Assembly (NCBI RefSeq): GCF_000701425.1
Contig: NZ_JNIW01000041.1
Span: 1 to 32,944 of the forward strand
Length of the DNA: 32,944 nucleotides
Source: Deinococcus frigens DSM 12807
Lineage (GTDB): Bacteria; Deinococcota; Deinococci; Deinococcales; Deinococcaceae
Direction: 5' to 3'
Below the pieces are notes generated by a model. It had not been told where the DNA came from. It worked only from the letters and a program-made list of their open reading frames with translations, and searched no databases. Below are positions 1 to 7,987 of this stretch, piece by piece. Each line of letters opens with the position of its first letter. The stretch's first letter is position 1. Both the position numbers and the translations under genes were made by a program.

Positions 1-248
1 GTGGGGTCTATGGCTGGATTCTCCAGCCACCGACGAACGCGGCGTTCGCTGCTTTGCGCGAACGTGGCACGGGAGTGGATGTAGGGGAGCCAGGCGGGGA
101 TGGAGCTGCACTGGGAGAGCAGCAGTCCGGTGACCATCCAGGCCAGTGTGTGGGCGTTGCGGACGTCATTCCACAATCCACTCTGGAGGTGGGCGAGGAC
201 GGCTTGATAAAGTCGGGGCGCGTCCCCGGTGGCATTTTCGGTTGTCAC
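1..248 (-). CDS. IS4-like transposase, N-terminal part (runs off the window)
   Basis: Reading the minus strand from a GTG at 248 gives 82 codons open to the window edge. The protein contains [39 protein letters not shown] and [13 protein letters not shown]. This layout resembles the N-terminal region of IS4-family DDE transposases common in Deinococcus: a helical segment, then a '[13 protein letters not shown]' stretch ahead of the catalytic core. The catalytic DDE residues would lie outside the window, so activity cannot be judged. The start is not preceded by a good Shine-Dalgarno; a hairpin sits just upstream. The family assignment rests on recalled similarity of the N-terminus. Confidence 0.7.
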   Translation of the reverse strand, partial: MTTENATGDAPRLYQAVLAHLQSGLWNDVRNAHTLAWMVTGLLLSQCSSIPAWLPYIHSRATFAQSSERRVRRWLENPAIDP

Positions 249-253
249 AGGTA

Positions 254-299
<46 letters not shown>

Positions 300-356
300 C
301 GTCAGGTATTAGGCTTTTTTTTCGTCGCTTTGATTCGCCCAGACCAAGCCAAATCG

Positions 357-716
357 ATGGAATCAGCATCGAATGAATCGAAAAATAGTTCGACTTTAGC
401 AGCAATCACATTTGTAAGTGAGATGATTGTCGATCCCGAGGGAACAGGAGGTCAATGTTTAGCTAGCTCGATGGGTAAATCGTGTATATGGGAGAGCAAA
501 AGATATTTCGACAGCGCCGAAATGTCCTTACTCAACGATGGAAAATACACTGTAATTCTAGGAAATCCCGTGTTCGACCTGATAGAACTTGGCATAGATA
601 GCGGCCCTGGTTCTAAAAAGCATCTTATTGCCACTGGCCCACTACAGGGAAATTTTGCTCAGGCTCCAATGATAAATACAGGACATCAGATTAACATCAT
701 TTCTCCCAATCACTAA
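357..716 (+). CDS. Unrecognised protein in an AT-richer island, possibly a gene remnant
   Basis: From ATG 357 the frame runs 119 codons to TAA and stays open upstream to about 255, so a longer N-terminus is possible. The protein contains SEMIVDPEGTGGQCLASSMG and YTVILGNPVFDLIELGID; I recognise no family. Codon use (TTA, ATA, AGA, AAT) and base composition differ sharply from the high-GC neighbours, pointing to recent acquisition or decay. There is no clear Shine-Dalgarno or leaderless -10. Because an IS4-like element lies immediately upstream, this may be the 3' part of a gene broken by insertion. It may also be non-functional. Confidence 0.4.
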   Translation: MESASNESKNSSTLAAITFVSEMIVDPEGTGGQCLASSMGKSCIWESKRYFDSAEMSLLNDGKYTVILGNPVFDLIELGIDSGPGSKKHLIATGPLQGNFAQAPMINTGHQINIISPNH

Positions 717-793
717 ACTGACGCATTCAAATTAAAAAAGACCTATCGTTTGATATACGGAGAGAATAGTGTATCGAGTTTGAAACTTTTTCC

Positions 794-1798
794 TCAGCCG
801 TTCACGTCGATCACGGTCCGCCCGCGTACCTGCCCGGCCAGAATCTGCGGGGCCAGCGCAGGCACCTCGGACAGGCCGCGCGTCTGGGTCACGCTGGCCA
901 GTCTGGAGGCGGGCAGATCGCAGGCCAGGCGCGTCCAGGCAGCCTCGCGGCGGGGCTGCGGGCAGGTCACGCTATCGATCCCCAGCAGCGAGACGCCGCG
1001 CAGGATCAGCGGGAAGACGGTGGTGTGCAGCTCGATTCCGCTGGCGATGCCGCAGACCGCCAGCGCGCCATGCGTGCGGGTAGACGCGTACGCGCCCGCC
1101 AGCGTTTCGCCGCCCACGCAGTCCACCACCCCGGCCCAGCGTTCCTTTTCCAGCGGACGCTTCATGCCGGGCAGCTCGGCGCGCCCGATGACGCTGGACG
1201 CTCCCAGCTCACGCAGGTACGCCTCCTCCTCGGTGCGTCCGGTGCTGGCCGTGACCGCAAATCCGGCGGCGCTCAGCAGGGCGATGGCGGTGCTGCCCAC
1301 GCCGCCCGCCGCGCCCGTGACCAGCACCTCGCCGTCACCAGGCCGCACGCCCGCGTCCTCCAAGGCCATGACCGCCAGCATGGCCGTGAAGCCCGCCGTG
1401 CCCACGCTCATGGCCCACTCCGCGTCGGTGCCTGCGGGCTGAGGCACCAGCCAGCCGGGATTGGCGCGGGCGTGCGTGGCGTAGCCGCCGTCCTGGCGCT
1501 CGCCGATGCCCCAGCCGGTCAGGATCACCCCGTCGCCGGGCTGGTGGGTGCCGCTGCTGTCGTCCAGCACGGTCCCCGCCAGATCGATGCCGGGGGTCAT
1601 CGGCAACCGGCGCAGGATGCCCTTTCCGGTGACGGCCAGCCCGTCTTTATAGTTCAGGCTGGAGTGCGAGACCTCGATCAAGACCTCGCCTTCTGGCAGT
1701 TCGGAGAGGGACAGGGTCTGGAATTCGGCGCGGCTGCTATCGCCGTCCTGAATGACCCGTAAAGCGCGGAAAGTATCGGGCAGGGTGGGGGTGGACAT
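794..1798 (-). CDS. acuI: YhdH/YhfP-family zinc-independent MDR oxidoreductase (AcuI-type acryloyl-CoA reductase)
   Basis: This 334-residue protein belongs to the medium-chain dehydrogenase/reductase superfamily, YhdH/AcuI branch. It has the family motif SSLNYKDGLAVTG (about 46-58), GTAGFTAM (about 133-140), the nucleotide-binding loop VTGAAGGVGS (about 160-169) and LLGIDSV (about 271-277). No structural zinc Cys cluster is visible, as expected for this branch. AcuI members reduce acryloyl-CoA to propionyl-CoA with NADPH; others are annotated as quinone oxidoreductases. The substrate here is inferred from family only. GGAGGT lies 8 nt before the ATG. The gene stands alone, convergent with the upstream island and divergent from the CNNM-type gene. 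Confidence 0.88.
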   Translation of the reverse strand: MSTPTLPDTFRALRVIQDGDSSRAEFQTLSLSELPEGEVLIEVSHSSLNYKDGLAVTGKGILRRLPMTPGIDLAGTVLDDSSGTHQPGDGVILTGWGIGERQDGGYATHARANPGWLVPQPAGTDAEWAMSVGTAGFTAMLAVMALEDAGVRPGDGEVLVTGAAGGVGSTAIALLSAAGFAVTASTGRTEEEAYLRELGASSVIGRAELPGMKRPLEKERWAGVVDCVGGETLAGAYASTRTHGALAVCGIASGIELHTTVFPLILRGVSLLGIDSVTCPQPRREAAWTRLACDLPASRLASVTQTRGLSEVPALAPQILAGQVRGRTVIDVNG

Positions 1799-2135
1799 GG
1801 GGAAGACCTCCGGTGGGGTGGAAGGGAGAGGGTGGGATGCAGGAGTGCAGGCTAGCGCGTGGGCGAAGGTGTGGCGGGGGCGGTGGTCTGCATCAGGAAT
1901 TGCCCAAGCCTTTGGCCCGCCGCCAGTGTGTTACACTTTTCGCTGCTATGGAGCCTCCCAGTTTCGGCTCTTCCCCAGTGCCCGGTGAACCCCGCCCCAG
2001 GGCGGCGTTTTTGCTGTGGACAAGCATAGAGATTGATGCACGACACCGGTCACCGACGCCCTTCTGCATTCAGCGGGAGGCGGGCAGCATGTGCCATGCG
2101 GAGAGCCGGGGCGCGGTTACGGAGCGCGCCCATAC
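1799..2135 (+). promoter_or_regulatory. Long structured leader of the CNNM/CorC gene
   Basis: A TACACT -10-like box lies at 1932-1937, which would give a leader of about 190 nt before ATG 2136. The leader holds GAGCC/GGCTC (1951-1970), a terminator-like CCGCC-CCAG-GGCGG followed by CGTTTTT (1992-2012), GCATG-TGC-CATGC near 2088-2100, and GGGCGCG/CGCGCCC directly before the start. An intrinsic-terminator-like hairpin inside a long 5' leader of an ion-transport-type gene suggests a riboswitch or attenuator. I could not match it to the M-box or yybP-ykoY Mn2+ consensus. 1799-1931 shows nothing else. Confidence 0.4.
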
Positions 2136-3482
2136 ATGAATGACATTCTCGGATTAATCGCGCTGGTCGGCCTGGTACTCATGAACGGTTTTTTTGTGGC
2201 GGCGGAATTCTCGCTGGTCAGCGTGCGCCGCACCCGCATCGATCATCTGGCCGAGGAGGGCAGCGCCGCCGCCAAGGCCACCCAGGGCGCGCTGAAGAAT
2301 CTGGACCTGTACATCGCCGCCACGCAGCTCGGGATCACCATGGCCAGCCTGGCGATCGGGTTCGTGGCCGAGCCGGCCATCGAGCATCTGGTCTCGCCGC
2401 TGCTGGCGGGGACAGCACTCACGGAGGGCCAGATCCGGGGCATTTCCTTTGGCCTGGCCTTTGCCATCAGCACCATCTTGCACATCGTGTTCGGCGAACT
2501 TGCGCCCAAGAGCTGGGCCTTGCAGCGCAGCGAGCAGGTGGCGATGACGGTCACGCGCCCGCTGCTGGTCTTCACGGCCATTTTCAGGTGGGCCATCATT
2601 TTGCTGAATGCGATGGGCAACGGCGTGGTGCGCCTTTTTGGGCTGCGCGGCGTGGCCGGGCATCACGCTGCGTATTCCGAGGAAGAAATCCGCATGATCG
2701 TGGGCGCGTCCAGTCAGGAAGGCGTGCTGGAGGACAGCGAAAAGGAGCTGGTCTACAACGTCTTCGATCTGTCCGACACCACCGTGCGTGAGATCATGAC
2801 GCCGCGCGTGGACATGATCGTGGTAGACGGGGCCTCGCCGCTGCGCCGCATGCTGGACCTGAACGCCGAACACAGTTACTCGCGCGTGCCGGTGTACCAG
2901 GACACCGCCGACAACATCGTGGGCATCGCCCACAGCAGCGACGTGCTGCGCCACCTGGACGCGCTGGACAGCATGACCATCTCCGATGTGATGAGAAAGG
3001 TCTTCTTCGTTCCAGAGGGCATGAAGATCAAGGACCTGCTGACCAAGATGCGCGAGAAGAAGTCGCACCTGAGCGTGGTGGTGGACGAATTCGGCGGCAC
3101 GGCGGGCCTGGTCACGCTGGAAGACGCCCTGGAAGAGATCGTGGGCGAGATCTACGACGAGACCGACGAGGAGGAGTTGCCGCTGTTCGTGCTGGTGGGC
3201 GAGGGCGTTTACCTGATCGACGGCGGCATGATCGTTCACGACGTTGAGGACATCCTGGGCAGCAACCTGGAGGACGGCGAGGGCGAGTTCGATACCCTGG
3301 GCGGCTTCATGACCAATCAATTTGGCGACATTCCCGAGGTCGGCTATACCTTTGTTCACGGGGGCTGGGCCTTTACTGTCGAGGAGGCCGACGAGCGCCG
3401 GGTCAGCCGCGTGCGGGCCGAGCGCGCCGCCGACCCCGGTCCCCTGGCCCTGCCGGAAGAGGCGAGCGATGGCAGAGACTGA
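2136..3482 (+). CDS. CNNM/CBS/CorC_HlyC-domain membrane protein (Mg2+/Co2+ efflux-type, hemolysin-like)
   Basis: The 448-residue protein has the standard order of the HlyC/CorC (UPF0053) family. An N-terminal DUF21/CNNM domain (about 1-200) with several membrane helices begins GLIALVGLVLMNGFFVAAEF and includes ATQLGITMASLAIG and HIVFGELAPKSWAL. A CBS pair (about 210-335) includes REIMTPRVDM and VVVDEFGGTAGLVTLEDALE. A C-terminal CorC_HlyC domain (about 350-430) includes FDTLGGFM. CNNM-type proteins are linked to Mg2+ export or homeostasis; the ion here is not established. I chose ATG 2136 over an in-frame ATG at 2091 because the first membrane helix starts right after it and family members begin this way. 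It overlaps cdd by 14 nt. Confidence 0.9.
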   Translation: MNDILGLIALVGLVLMNGFFVAAEFSLVSVRRTRIDHLAEEGSAAAKATQGALKNLDLYIAATQLGITMASLAIGFVAEPAIEHLVSPLLAGTALTEGQIRGISFGLAFAISTILHIVFGELAPKSWALQRSEQVAMTVTRPLLVFTAIFRWAIILLNAMGNGVVRLFGLRGVAGHHAAYSEEEIRMIVGASSQEGVLEDSEKELVYNVFDLSDTTVREIMTPRVDMIVVDGASPLRRMLDLNAEHSYSRVPVYQDTADNIVGIAHSSDVLRHLDALDSMTISDVMRKVFFVPEGMKIKDLLTKMREKKSHLSVVVDEFGGTAGLVTLEDALEEIVGEIYDETDEEELPLFVLVGEGVYLIDGGMIVHDVEDILGSNLEDGEGEFDTLGGFMTNQFGDIPEVGYTFVHGGWAFTVEEADERRVSRVRAERAADPGPLALPEEASDGRD

Positions 3483-3924
3483 TTTGAGCGCCAACGCCCT
3501 GGGCCTCACGCCGGACGCAGAGTTGCTGGCCGCCGCCAGAGTCGCCTTTGCCCAGGCTTACGCCCCCTACAGCAAATTCCATGTCGGGGCGGCCCTGCGG
3601 ACGCCAGACGGTCAGGTGTTCAGCGGCGCGAACGTGGAGAACGCCAGCTACGGCTTGGGCCGCTGCGCCGAGCAGTCGGCGGTGCAGGCGATGGCGACGG
3701 CGGGGGCGCGGACCTTCACGGACCTGGTGGTGTATGCCGAGTCCACCCCGCCCGCCAGCCCATGCGGCGCGTGCCGTCAGGTCCTGTACGAATTTGCGCC
3801 GGATGCCCGCGTGGTCTGCGTGAACGCCGAGGGCGAGGTCCTGAGCGGTCTGGTGCGCGACTTTCTGCCGCACGGCTTTCGGCTGGAGGAGCGCGACGAC
3901 GGGCATGGGGTGGGGACGGAGTAG
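3469..3924 (+). CDS. cdd: Cytidine deaminase
   Basis: The protein is 151 residues, normal for the small homotetrameric cytidine deaminases. It deaminates cytidine and deoxycytidine to the uridine forms in pyrimidine salvage. The zinc site is complete: NVENASYGLGRCAEQSAV gives Cys66 and the catalytic Glu68, and PCGACRQ gives Cys99 and Cys102. The substrate-side motif YAPYSKFHVGAAL is also present. ATG 3469 lies inside the end of the CNNM gene, is preceded by GGAAGAGG, and puts the protein start where the family expects it; longer in-frame starts would add an unrelated tail. A terminator follows about 25 nt after the stop. Confidence 0.93.
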   Translation: MAETDLSANALGLTPDAELLAAARVAFAQAYAPYSKFHVGAALRTPDGQVFSGANVENASYGLGRCAEQSAVQAMATAGARTFTDLVVYAESTPPASPCGACRQVLYEFAPDARVVCVNAEGEVLSGLVRDFLPHGFRLEERDDGHGVGTE

Positions 3925-3950
3925 GGCCAAATACCGATTGTCCAGACAGT

Positions 3951-3976
3951 CCTCTCCCCAGCGGAGGGGGCTTTTT
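3951..3976 (+). terminator. Rho-independent terminator after cdd
   Basis: CCTCTCC pairs with GGAGGGG across a short loop and is followed by GGCTTTTT. It lies 26 nt after the cdd stop. There is no T-run on the other strand, so it serves the plus-strand transcript only. Confidence 0.7.
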
Positions 3977-3984
3977 CTGACCCT

Positions 3985-4356
3985 CTACCCGCCCCCCGTT
4001 TCCTCCAGCCGCTCATCCAGCAGCGCGGCCTTGCCCAGCGCGTTCCACTCGTCCGGCCCTTCCAGCAAAGGCTTCAGCCCGCGAAGATAGGCGGCCTGGG
4101 CGATCAGATAGGCGCTCAGGGGCGTGGTCAGGAACTGAAAGAGCAGCACCGCCGCCAGCCGGGACAGCGCCTCGGTCTGGGCAAATTCCAGCCCCACGCC
4201 GATGAAGATGCCCGCCGATCCCAGCGTGATCAGCTTGCTGCTGGCGTGCAGCCGCGAGTACAGATCGGGAAAGCGCACCAGCCCGATGGCCGCCGTCAGC
4301 ACGAAAAAGGCCCCCAGCAGAATGGGAATGTCGCGGACGGCGTTGAAGTCGTTCAT
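3985..4356 (-). CDS. mrpG: Na+/H+ antiporter subunit MrpG
   Basis: This 123-residue protein matches the PhaG/MnhG/YufB family, the smallest hydrophobic subunits of the Mrp complex. Visible features are the first membrane helix ILLGAFFVLTAAIGLVRFPD and the family signature RFPDLYSRLHASSKLITLG, followed by two further hydrophobic stretches. Mrp complexes exchange cytoplasmic Na+ (or K+) for H+ and need all subunits. It is the last gene of the operon, 64 nt after mrpF. That gap is filled by short degenerate repeats. Confidence 0.92.
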   Translation of the reverse strand: MNDFNAVRDIPILLGAFFVLTAAIGLVRFPDLYSRLHASSKLITLGSAGIFIGVGLEFAQTEALSRLAAVLLFQFLTTPLSAYLIAQAAYLRGLKPLLEGPDEWNALGKAALLDERLEETGGG

Positions 4357-4382
4357 GGCTGGCCCCCCCGCCGGGCCTGAGC

Positions 4383-4416
4383 CTTCAGACCTTCAGACCT
4401 CTTGACCTTCGGACCT
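4383..4416. repeat. Degenerate short tandem repeats between mrpF and mrpG
   Basis: Three to four imperfect copies of a unit like 'CTTCAGAC' / 'CTTGAC' / 'CTTCGGAC' run head to tail. Related units occur at 5195-5240, 17285-17395 and 32635-32695, all intergenic. Confidence 0.55.
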
Positions 4417-4420
4417 CTCC

Positions 4421-4681
4421 TCACCGCATCACCCGGCCCAGCAGCAGGTAGCGCGTCAGGGCCACGGTACTGAGAAAGCCCAGCAAACTCAGGACCAGGG
4501 CGGCGTCCAGCATCACGATCAGTTTTGTTTTGACGGCGATCAAAGCGATCAGCACCACCAGATTGACGCTCAGGAAGTCAAAGGCCATGATCCGGTCGCC
4601 CCAACTGGGGCCGCGCAGCACGCGCACCGTGACCAGCAGAACCGACAGCGTGACGATGCCCAGGGCCAGGTTGATGATCAT
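4421..4681 (-). CDS. mrpF: Na+/H+ antiporter subunit MrpF
   Basis: The 86-residue protein fits MrpF/PhaF: three hydrophobic helices, the loop VRVLRGPSWGDRIMAFDFLS typical of the family, and a terminal helix LDAALVLSLLGFLSTVALTRYL. Its ATG overlaps the mrpE stop (ATGA), indicating translational coupling. The length is normal. Confidence 0.92.
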   Translation of the reverse strand: MIINLALGIVTLSVLLVTVRVLRGPSWGDRIMAFDFLSVNLVVLIALIAVKTKLIVMLDAALVLSLLGFLSTVALTRYLLLGRVMR

Positions 4682-5187
4682 GCGGTGTCCTCCAGTGGGC
4701 CAGATTGAACAGCACCCTGACCGTATAGCGGCAGCAGGGCGTCCTCCACTTTTTTCAGGCTGGCGCGGGCCTCAGGGACGGTGCCCAGGCCGATGGTGTG
4801 GGCATACAGCACGGTGCGTTCGGGGTTGAACCCCATCGCCACCGAGCCGGGCATCAGCGTGATGGTGGCGGCCAGCACCGTCTGGGCGTTGTCACCGCGC
4901 AGGCGCAGGGGGTAAGCGATGATCATGGGATGCAGCGGCGGGTGCGGAAGCAAGGCCCACAGCGCCACCTGAACGTTTGCCACCGTTAATTCACGGACGA
5001 AAAACAGGCCGAAGCGGACCAGCGCCAGGGTGCGCCGCACATAGCCTCCCGTTCCCAGCGACAGCGGAAAGATGCTCAGGATGGCAAAGCCCAGCAGCAC
5101 GCCAATCGCCAGCTCTCTCAGGCTGAACTCGCCCACGAACAGCGTCCACACGATGGCGAGCAGGATGTTGAGGGACAGGCCCCTCAT
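4678..5187 (-). CDS. mrpE: Na+/H+ antiporter subunit MrpE
   Basis: The 169-residue protein matches MrpE/PhaE/MnhE. It begins with hydrophobic helices (LNILLAIVWTLFVGEFS, LAIGVLLGFAILSIFPLS) and has the cytoplasmic signature TLMPGSVAMGF before a C-terminal soluble part. It starts 175 nt after the mrpD stop, the largest gap in the operon. The gap 5188-5362 holds GC-rich palindromic and degenerate repeat sequence, including CTCCCCGCAAGGGAG. Confidence 0.9.
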   Translation of the reverse strand: MRGLSLNILLAIVWTLFVGEFSLRELAIGVLLGFAILSIFPLSLGTGGYVRRTLALVRFGLFFVRELTVANVQVALWALLPHPPLHPMIIAYPLRLRGDNAQTVLAATITLMPGSVAMGFNPERTVLYAHTIGLGTVPEARASLKKVEDALLPLYGQGAVQSGPLEDTA

Positions 5188-5362
5188 GGACGGGGCCTCT
5201 GAAGGTCTGAGGCAAGAAGGTCAGAGAGGCTGAGGGGCCTGAAGTTGTTCACCGCTTTTCTCCCCGCAAGGGAGGGCCGGGGAGGGGAGGCCACCAGGCA
5301 GGCTCCAACCCCAAACACGTTGCCAGGGCCATTCAGCTCTCGGCCATTCACCCTGAACCCCC

Positions 5363-6931
5363 TCACGGCCCGTCCTCCGGTTCCTGCACGTCGTCGCCCT
5401 TGGGGCGGGCGGGGAGATTCAGCGGTCCCTCGCCCATCACCCCCAGGATGTAATAGCCGTTGCTGCCCAGCTCGTCGGCGGTGGCGCGGGCGTACCCCAG
5501 CAGCGGCCCGGCAAAGACCGCCAGCGCCACCACCAGCGCCGAGGCCAGGTAGGCGGGCAGGCGTTCGGGCCAGCGCACGCGGCGCACCGGCTCGCCCTGC
5601 GGGTGACGGCCCCAGAAAAAGCTGCTCCAGACCCGCAGCAGCGCGTACAGCGTGATAAAACTGCTGATCAGGGCGCTGGCGGTGGCAATTCCGGCCAGCA
5701 CGGTGCCGCCCTCCAGCCCGGCGCGGATCAGGGCGTATTTGGCGACGAAGCCCGCGCTGGGGGGCAGACCCGCCACCGTCAGGGCGCACAGCAGGAAACA
5801 GGCGGCCAGCAGCGGCAGGAACTCGATAAAGCCGCGCGCCCGCACCAGCCGCATTCCGCTGGCGCGCTCAGCCACGGCGGCAATTAAAAACATCGCCAAG
5901 GTCACCACGACGCTGACCGCCAGATACGCCAGGCTGCCCCGCAGCGCGTCCGGCGAATCCAGGCCCAGCCCAAAGGCCAGGTAACCCACCGAACCCACCA
6001 CCGTGAACGACAGGATGCGCCGCCACTCGCGCTGGCTGAGCGCGCCCAGTGCGCCGTACAGCATGGTCACGGCCCCCAGCACCAGCAGCAGCGTGTCGGG
6101 CAGTTGCGGGTCCTGGCCAAAGACGGTGGTGAACACGCGGATCAGGGCGTACAGCCCCACCTTGGTCAGCACCGCCGCAAAAAATGCGCCCGTGGCGTGC
6201 GGCACCGCCGGATAGGTGCCGGGCAGCCAGAAACCCAGCGGAAACAGCGCGCCCTTGGCGGCGAACACGATCAGCAGCAGCACACCCACGGCGGTGACGG
6301 TGGTGTTTGGTCCCAGCGCGGCGCTGCGCTGCGCCAGATGCGCGAAATTCAGCGTGCCCAGCGTGCCATAGGCCAGCCCGCAGGCCACCACCAGCAGCGC
6401 CGAGGCCGACAGGTTCATGACGATGTAGCGGAAGCCCTCGCGCAGTTGCTCGCGGGTGGACCCCAGCACCGCCAGGGCGTAGCTGGCCACCAGCATCACC
6501 TCAAAGGCCACGAACAGGTTGAACAGATCGCCGGTCAAAAAGGAGAGTTGCACGCCCGCGAACAGAAACGAGGTCAGCGCGAACGAGTGATGCCGCTCGC
6601 GCACCGGGTCCGGCTGCGCGGCCATCAGCCAGACGGTGAACACGCCGCACAGCGCGGCCAGCGCGCTCATGAACGATCCCAGGCGGTCGGCGGCCATCAC
6701 GATGCCGAACGGCGCTTTCCAGCCGCCCAGCTCGCTGACCAGCACACCGCCCAGGGTTGCGTTCATCAGCAGCAGCGCAAAGATCAGGGTCAGCAGCGCC
6801 GAGGCCAGGGCCAGCCCCACCCGCCACCCCCGCCGCAGCGGCAGCAGCAGCAGCAATCCCAGCCCCAGCGGCGTCAGGATCGGCGCGAGGGGCAGGGCGG
6901 AGGTGATGACCTCGCCCACTTCAGGATTCAC
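5363..6931 (-). CDS. mrpD: Na+/H+ antiporter subunit MrpD (NuoL/M/N-like)
   Basis: This 522-residue polytopic protein belongs to the proton-translocating ND2/4/5 antiporter-like family. The core segment GDLFNLFVAFEVMLVASYAL holds the conserved Glu of the channel helix. FAAKGALFPLGFWLPGTYPAVPH holds the conserved Lys. AGLPPSAGFVAKYALI is a further family motif. It is paralogous to the N-terminal part of MrpA. The GTG start overlaps the mrpC stop (GTGA). The C-terminus ends in an acidic tail. Confidence 0.93.
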   Translation of the reverse strand: MNPEVGEVITSALPLAPILTPLGLGLLLLLPLRRGWRVGLALASALLTLIFALLLMNATLGGVLVSELGGWKAPFGIVMAADRLGSFMSALAALCGVFTVWLMAAQPDPVRERHHSFALTSFLFAGVQLSFLTGDLFNLFVAFEVMLVASYALAVLGSTREQLREGFRYIVMNLSASALLVVACGLAYGTLGTLNFAHLAQRSAALGPNTTVTAVGVLLLIVFAAKGALFPLGFWLPGTYPAVPHATGAFFAAVLTKVGLYALIRVFTTVFGQDPQLPDTLLLVLGAVTMLYGALGALSQREWRRILSFTVVGSVGYLAFGLGLDSPDALRGSLAYLAVSVVVTLAMFLIAAVAERASGMRLVRARGFIEFLPLLAACFLLCALTVAGLPPSAGFVAKYALIRAGLEGGTVLAGIATASALISSFITLYALLRVWSSFFWGRHPQGEPVRRVRWPERLPAYLASALVVALAVFAGPLLGYARATADELGSNGYYILGVMGEGPLNLPARPKGDDVQEPEDGP

Positions 6932-7392
6932 CGGGTGATCCTCCGCAGGCGCTCAAGCTCGGCCATCTGGATGTCAGTCTCATCGGCGTCTTCCGCTTCC
7001 GGCATATCCGGGCTGAGGTGTTCGGGATCGGCGTGCTGGCCGTCCGGGGCGTCGGGATCGCGGGCCAGATTGTCGCCGAAGGCCGCCACGTCGTCATGCC
7101 CGGCCACCTGATAGGCCCGCAGCGCCACCGTCAACAGCAGCGCGGTGGTCCCAAAACCGATCACGATGGCGGTCAGCACCAGCGCCTGCGGCAGCGGGTC
7201 CACGTACGGCCCCTCCAGCGTTAGCAGGGGCGGCGACTCCTGCCGCAGCCCGGCCACGGTCAGGATGGCCAGGTTGACCCCGTAGGCGATAAAGGCCAGC
7301 CCCAGCACCACCCGAATAATGGTTCGTGACAGCAGCAAAAAGACGCCCGCCGCCACGAGGAGGCCGATCAGCACGGCGAAGAGGGTTTCCAT
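6928..7392 (-). CDS. mrpC: Na+/H+ antiporter subunit MrpC (NuoK-like)
   Basis: The 154-residue protein is a NuoK/MnhC-type subunit with three helices: TLFAVLIGLLVAAGVFLLLS, the segment around VVLGLAFIAYGVNLAIL, and ALVLTAIVIGFGTTALLLTVALRAY. A long acidic C-terminal tail follows. I chose ATG 7392 because GGAG sits 8 nt upstream and the family starts here; an upstream in-frame start would add about 13 unrelated residues. The 91-nt gap to mrpB holds an inverted repeat GAGGCT/AGCCTC around an AT-rich loop. Confidence 0.9.
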   Translation of the reverse strand: METLFAVLIGLLVAAGVFLLLSRTIIRVVLGLAFIAYGVNLAILTVAGLRQESPPLLTLEGPYVDPLPQALVLTAIVIGFGTTALLLTVALRAYQVAGHDDVAAFGDNLARDPDAPDGQHADPEHLSPDMPEAEDADETDIQMAELERLRRITR

Positions 7393-7483
7393 TACTTGGT
7401 CTCCAGAGGTCTGTGCGAAAAGTCCCAGCAACCTGTCCGGGTTATGGCCTGTCTGGAGGCTAATAATCTCAAGTTCTTAAGCC

Positions 7484-7987
7484 TCACCTGTCCCCCTCCA
7501 CCAGTTCCGTCGGCTCAACTTCAATCAGGGCGTAGGCCAGAGACAACCCCGCACCCACCACCACCAGATACACGCCCAGATCGAACAGCAGGGCGGTGGC
7601 CCACTCGAATTCACCGGTCAGCGCGGTGGTAATGTACCCGTAATCGGACTTGAGGAAGGAGCGGCCCAGCAGGTACGGGACCAGGCCGGTGGTCAACGAG
7701 AGGGCCAGGCCCCAGGGAATGAACTTCACGGGGTCCAAACGCAGGGCGCTGTCGCCGTTGGCGATGCGGTGCAGGATCAGCGCGCCCACCGTCATCAGGC
7801 CCGCGATGAAGCCGCCGCCGGGAGCATTGTGGCCGCGCCACAGCAACAGCAGCGCGAACAGCATCACCAACGCGAAGGCCGCCCGGCTGATGGTTTTAAG
7901 GATCGGATCGTTGATCAGCAGGTCACCCGGCTGGGGCCGATCCGCAACCGCCTTCACCGCCCTCTTCGCGGCGCGTCTGGGACTCAT
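7484..7987 (-). CDS. mrpB: Na+/H+ antiporter subunit MrpB
   Basis: The 167-residue protein has an MnhB domain: after about 30 polar residues come DPILKTISRAAFALVMLFAL and the family signature GHNAPGGGFIAGLMTVGAL. Later come ATALLFDLGVYLVVVGAGLS and an acidic end. It overlaps the mrpA stop by 4 nt. That MrpB is a separate gene places this among seven-gene (group 1) Mrp operons rather than those with fused MrpA-MrpB. Confidence 0.92.
   Translation of the reverse strand: MSPRRAAKRAVKAVADRPQPGDLLINDPILKTISRAAFALVMLFALLLLWRGHNAPGGGFIAGLMTVGALILHRIANGDSALRLDPVKFIPWGLALSLTTGLVPYLLGRSFLKSDYGYITTALTGEFEWATALLFDLGVYLVVVGAGLSLAYALIEVEPTELVEGDR

Noticed and set aside
2091..2135. Upstream ATG extension of the CNNM protein
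   Set aside because: Adds 15 residues lacking membrane character across a hairpin; family members start at the MNDILG-type helix (2136).
1938..2135. Known riboswitch (M-box or yybP-ykoY) before the CNNM gene
   Set aside because: No match to the conserved cores I remember; reported only as a structured leader.
1948..2139. Leader peptide ORF MEPPSFG... before the CNNM gene
   Set aside because: Long, with no runs of codons for one amino acid and no alternative hairpins tied to it.
2154..3509. 451-codon antisense frame over the CNNM gene
   Set aside because: His/Gln/Arg-rich product with no domain; a high-GC shadow of the plus-strand gene.
6104..7111. 335-codon plus-strand frame over mrpD and mrpC
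   Set aside because: Antisense to strongly recognised Mrp subunits; Gln/His/Arg-rich product.
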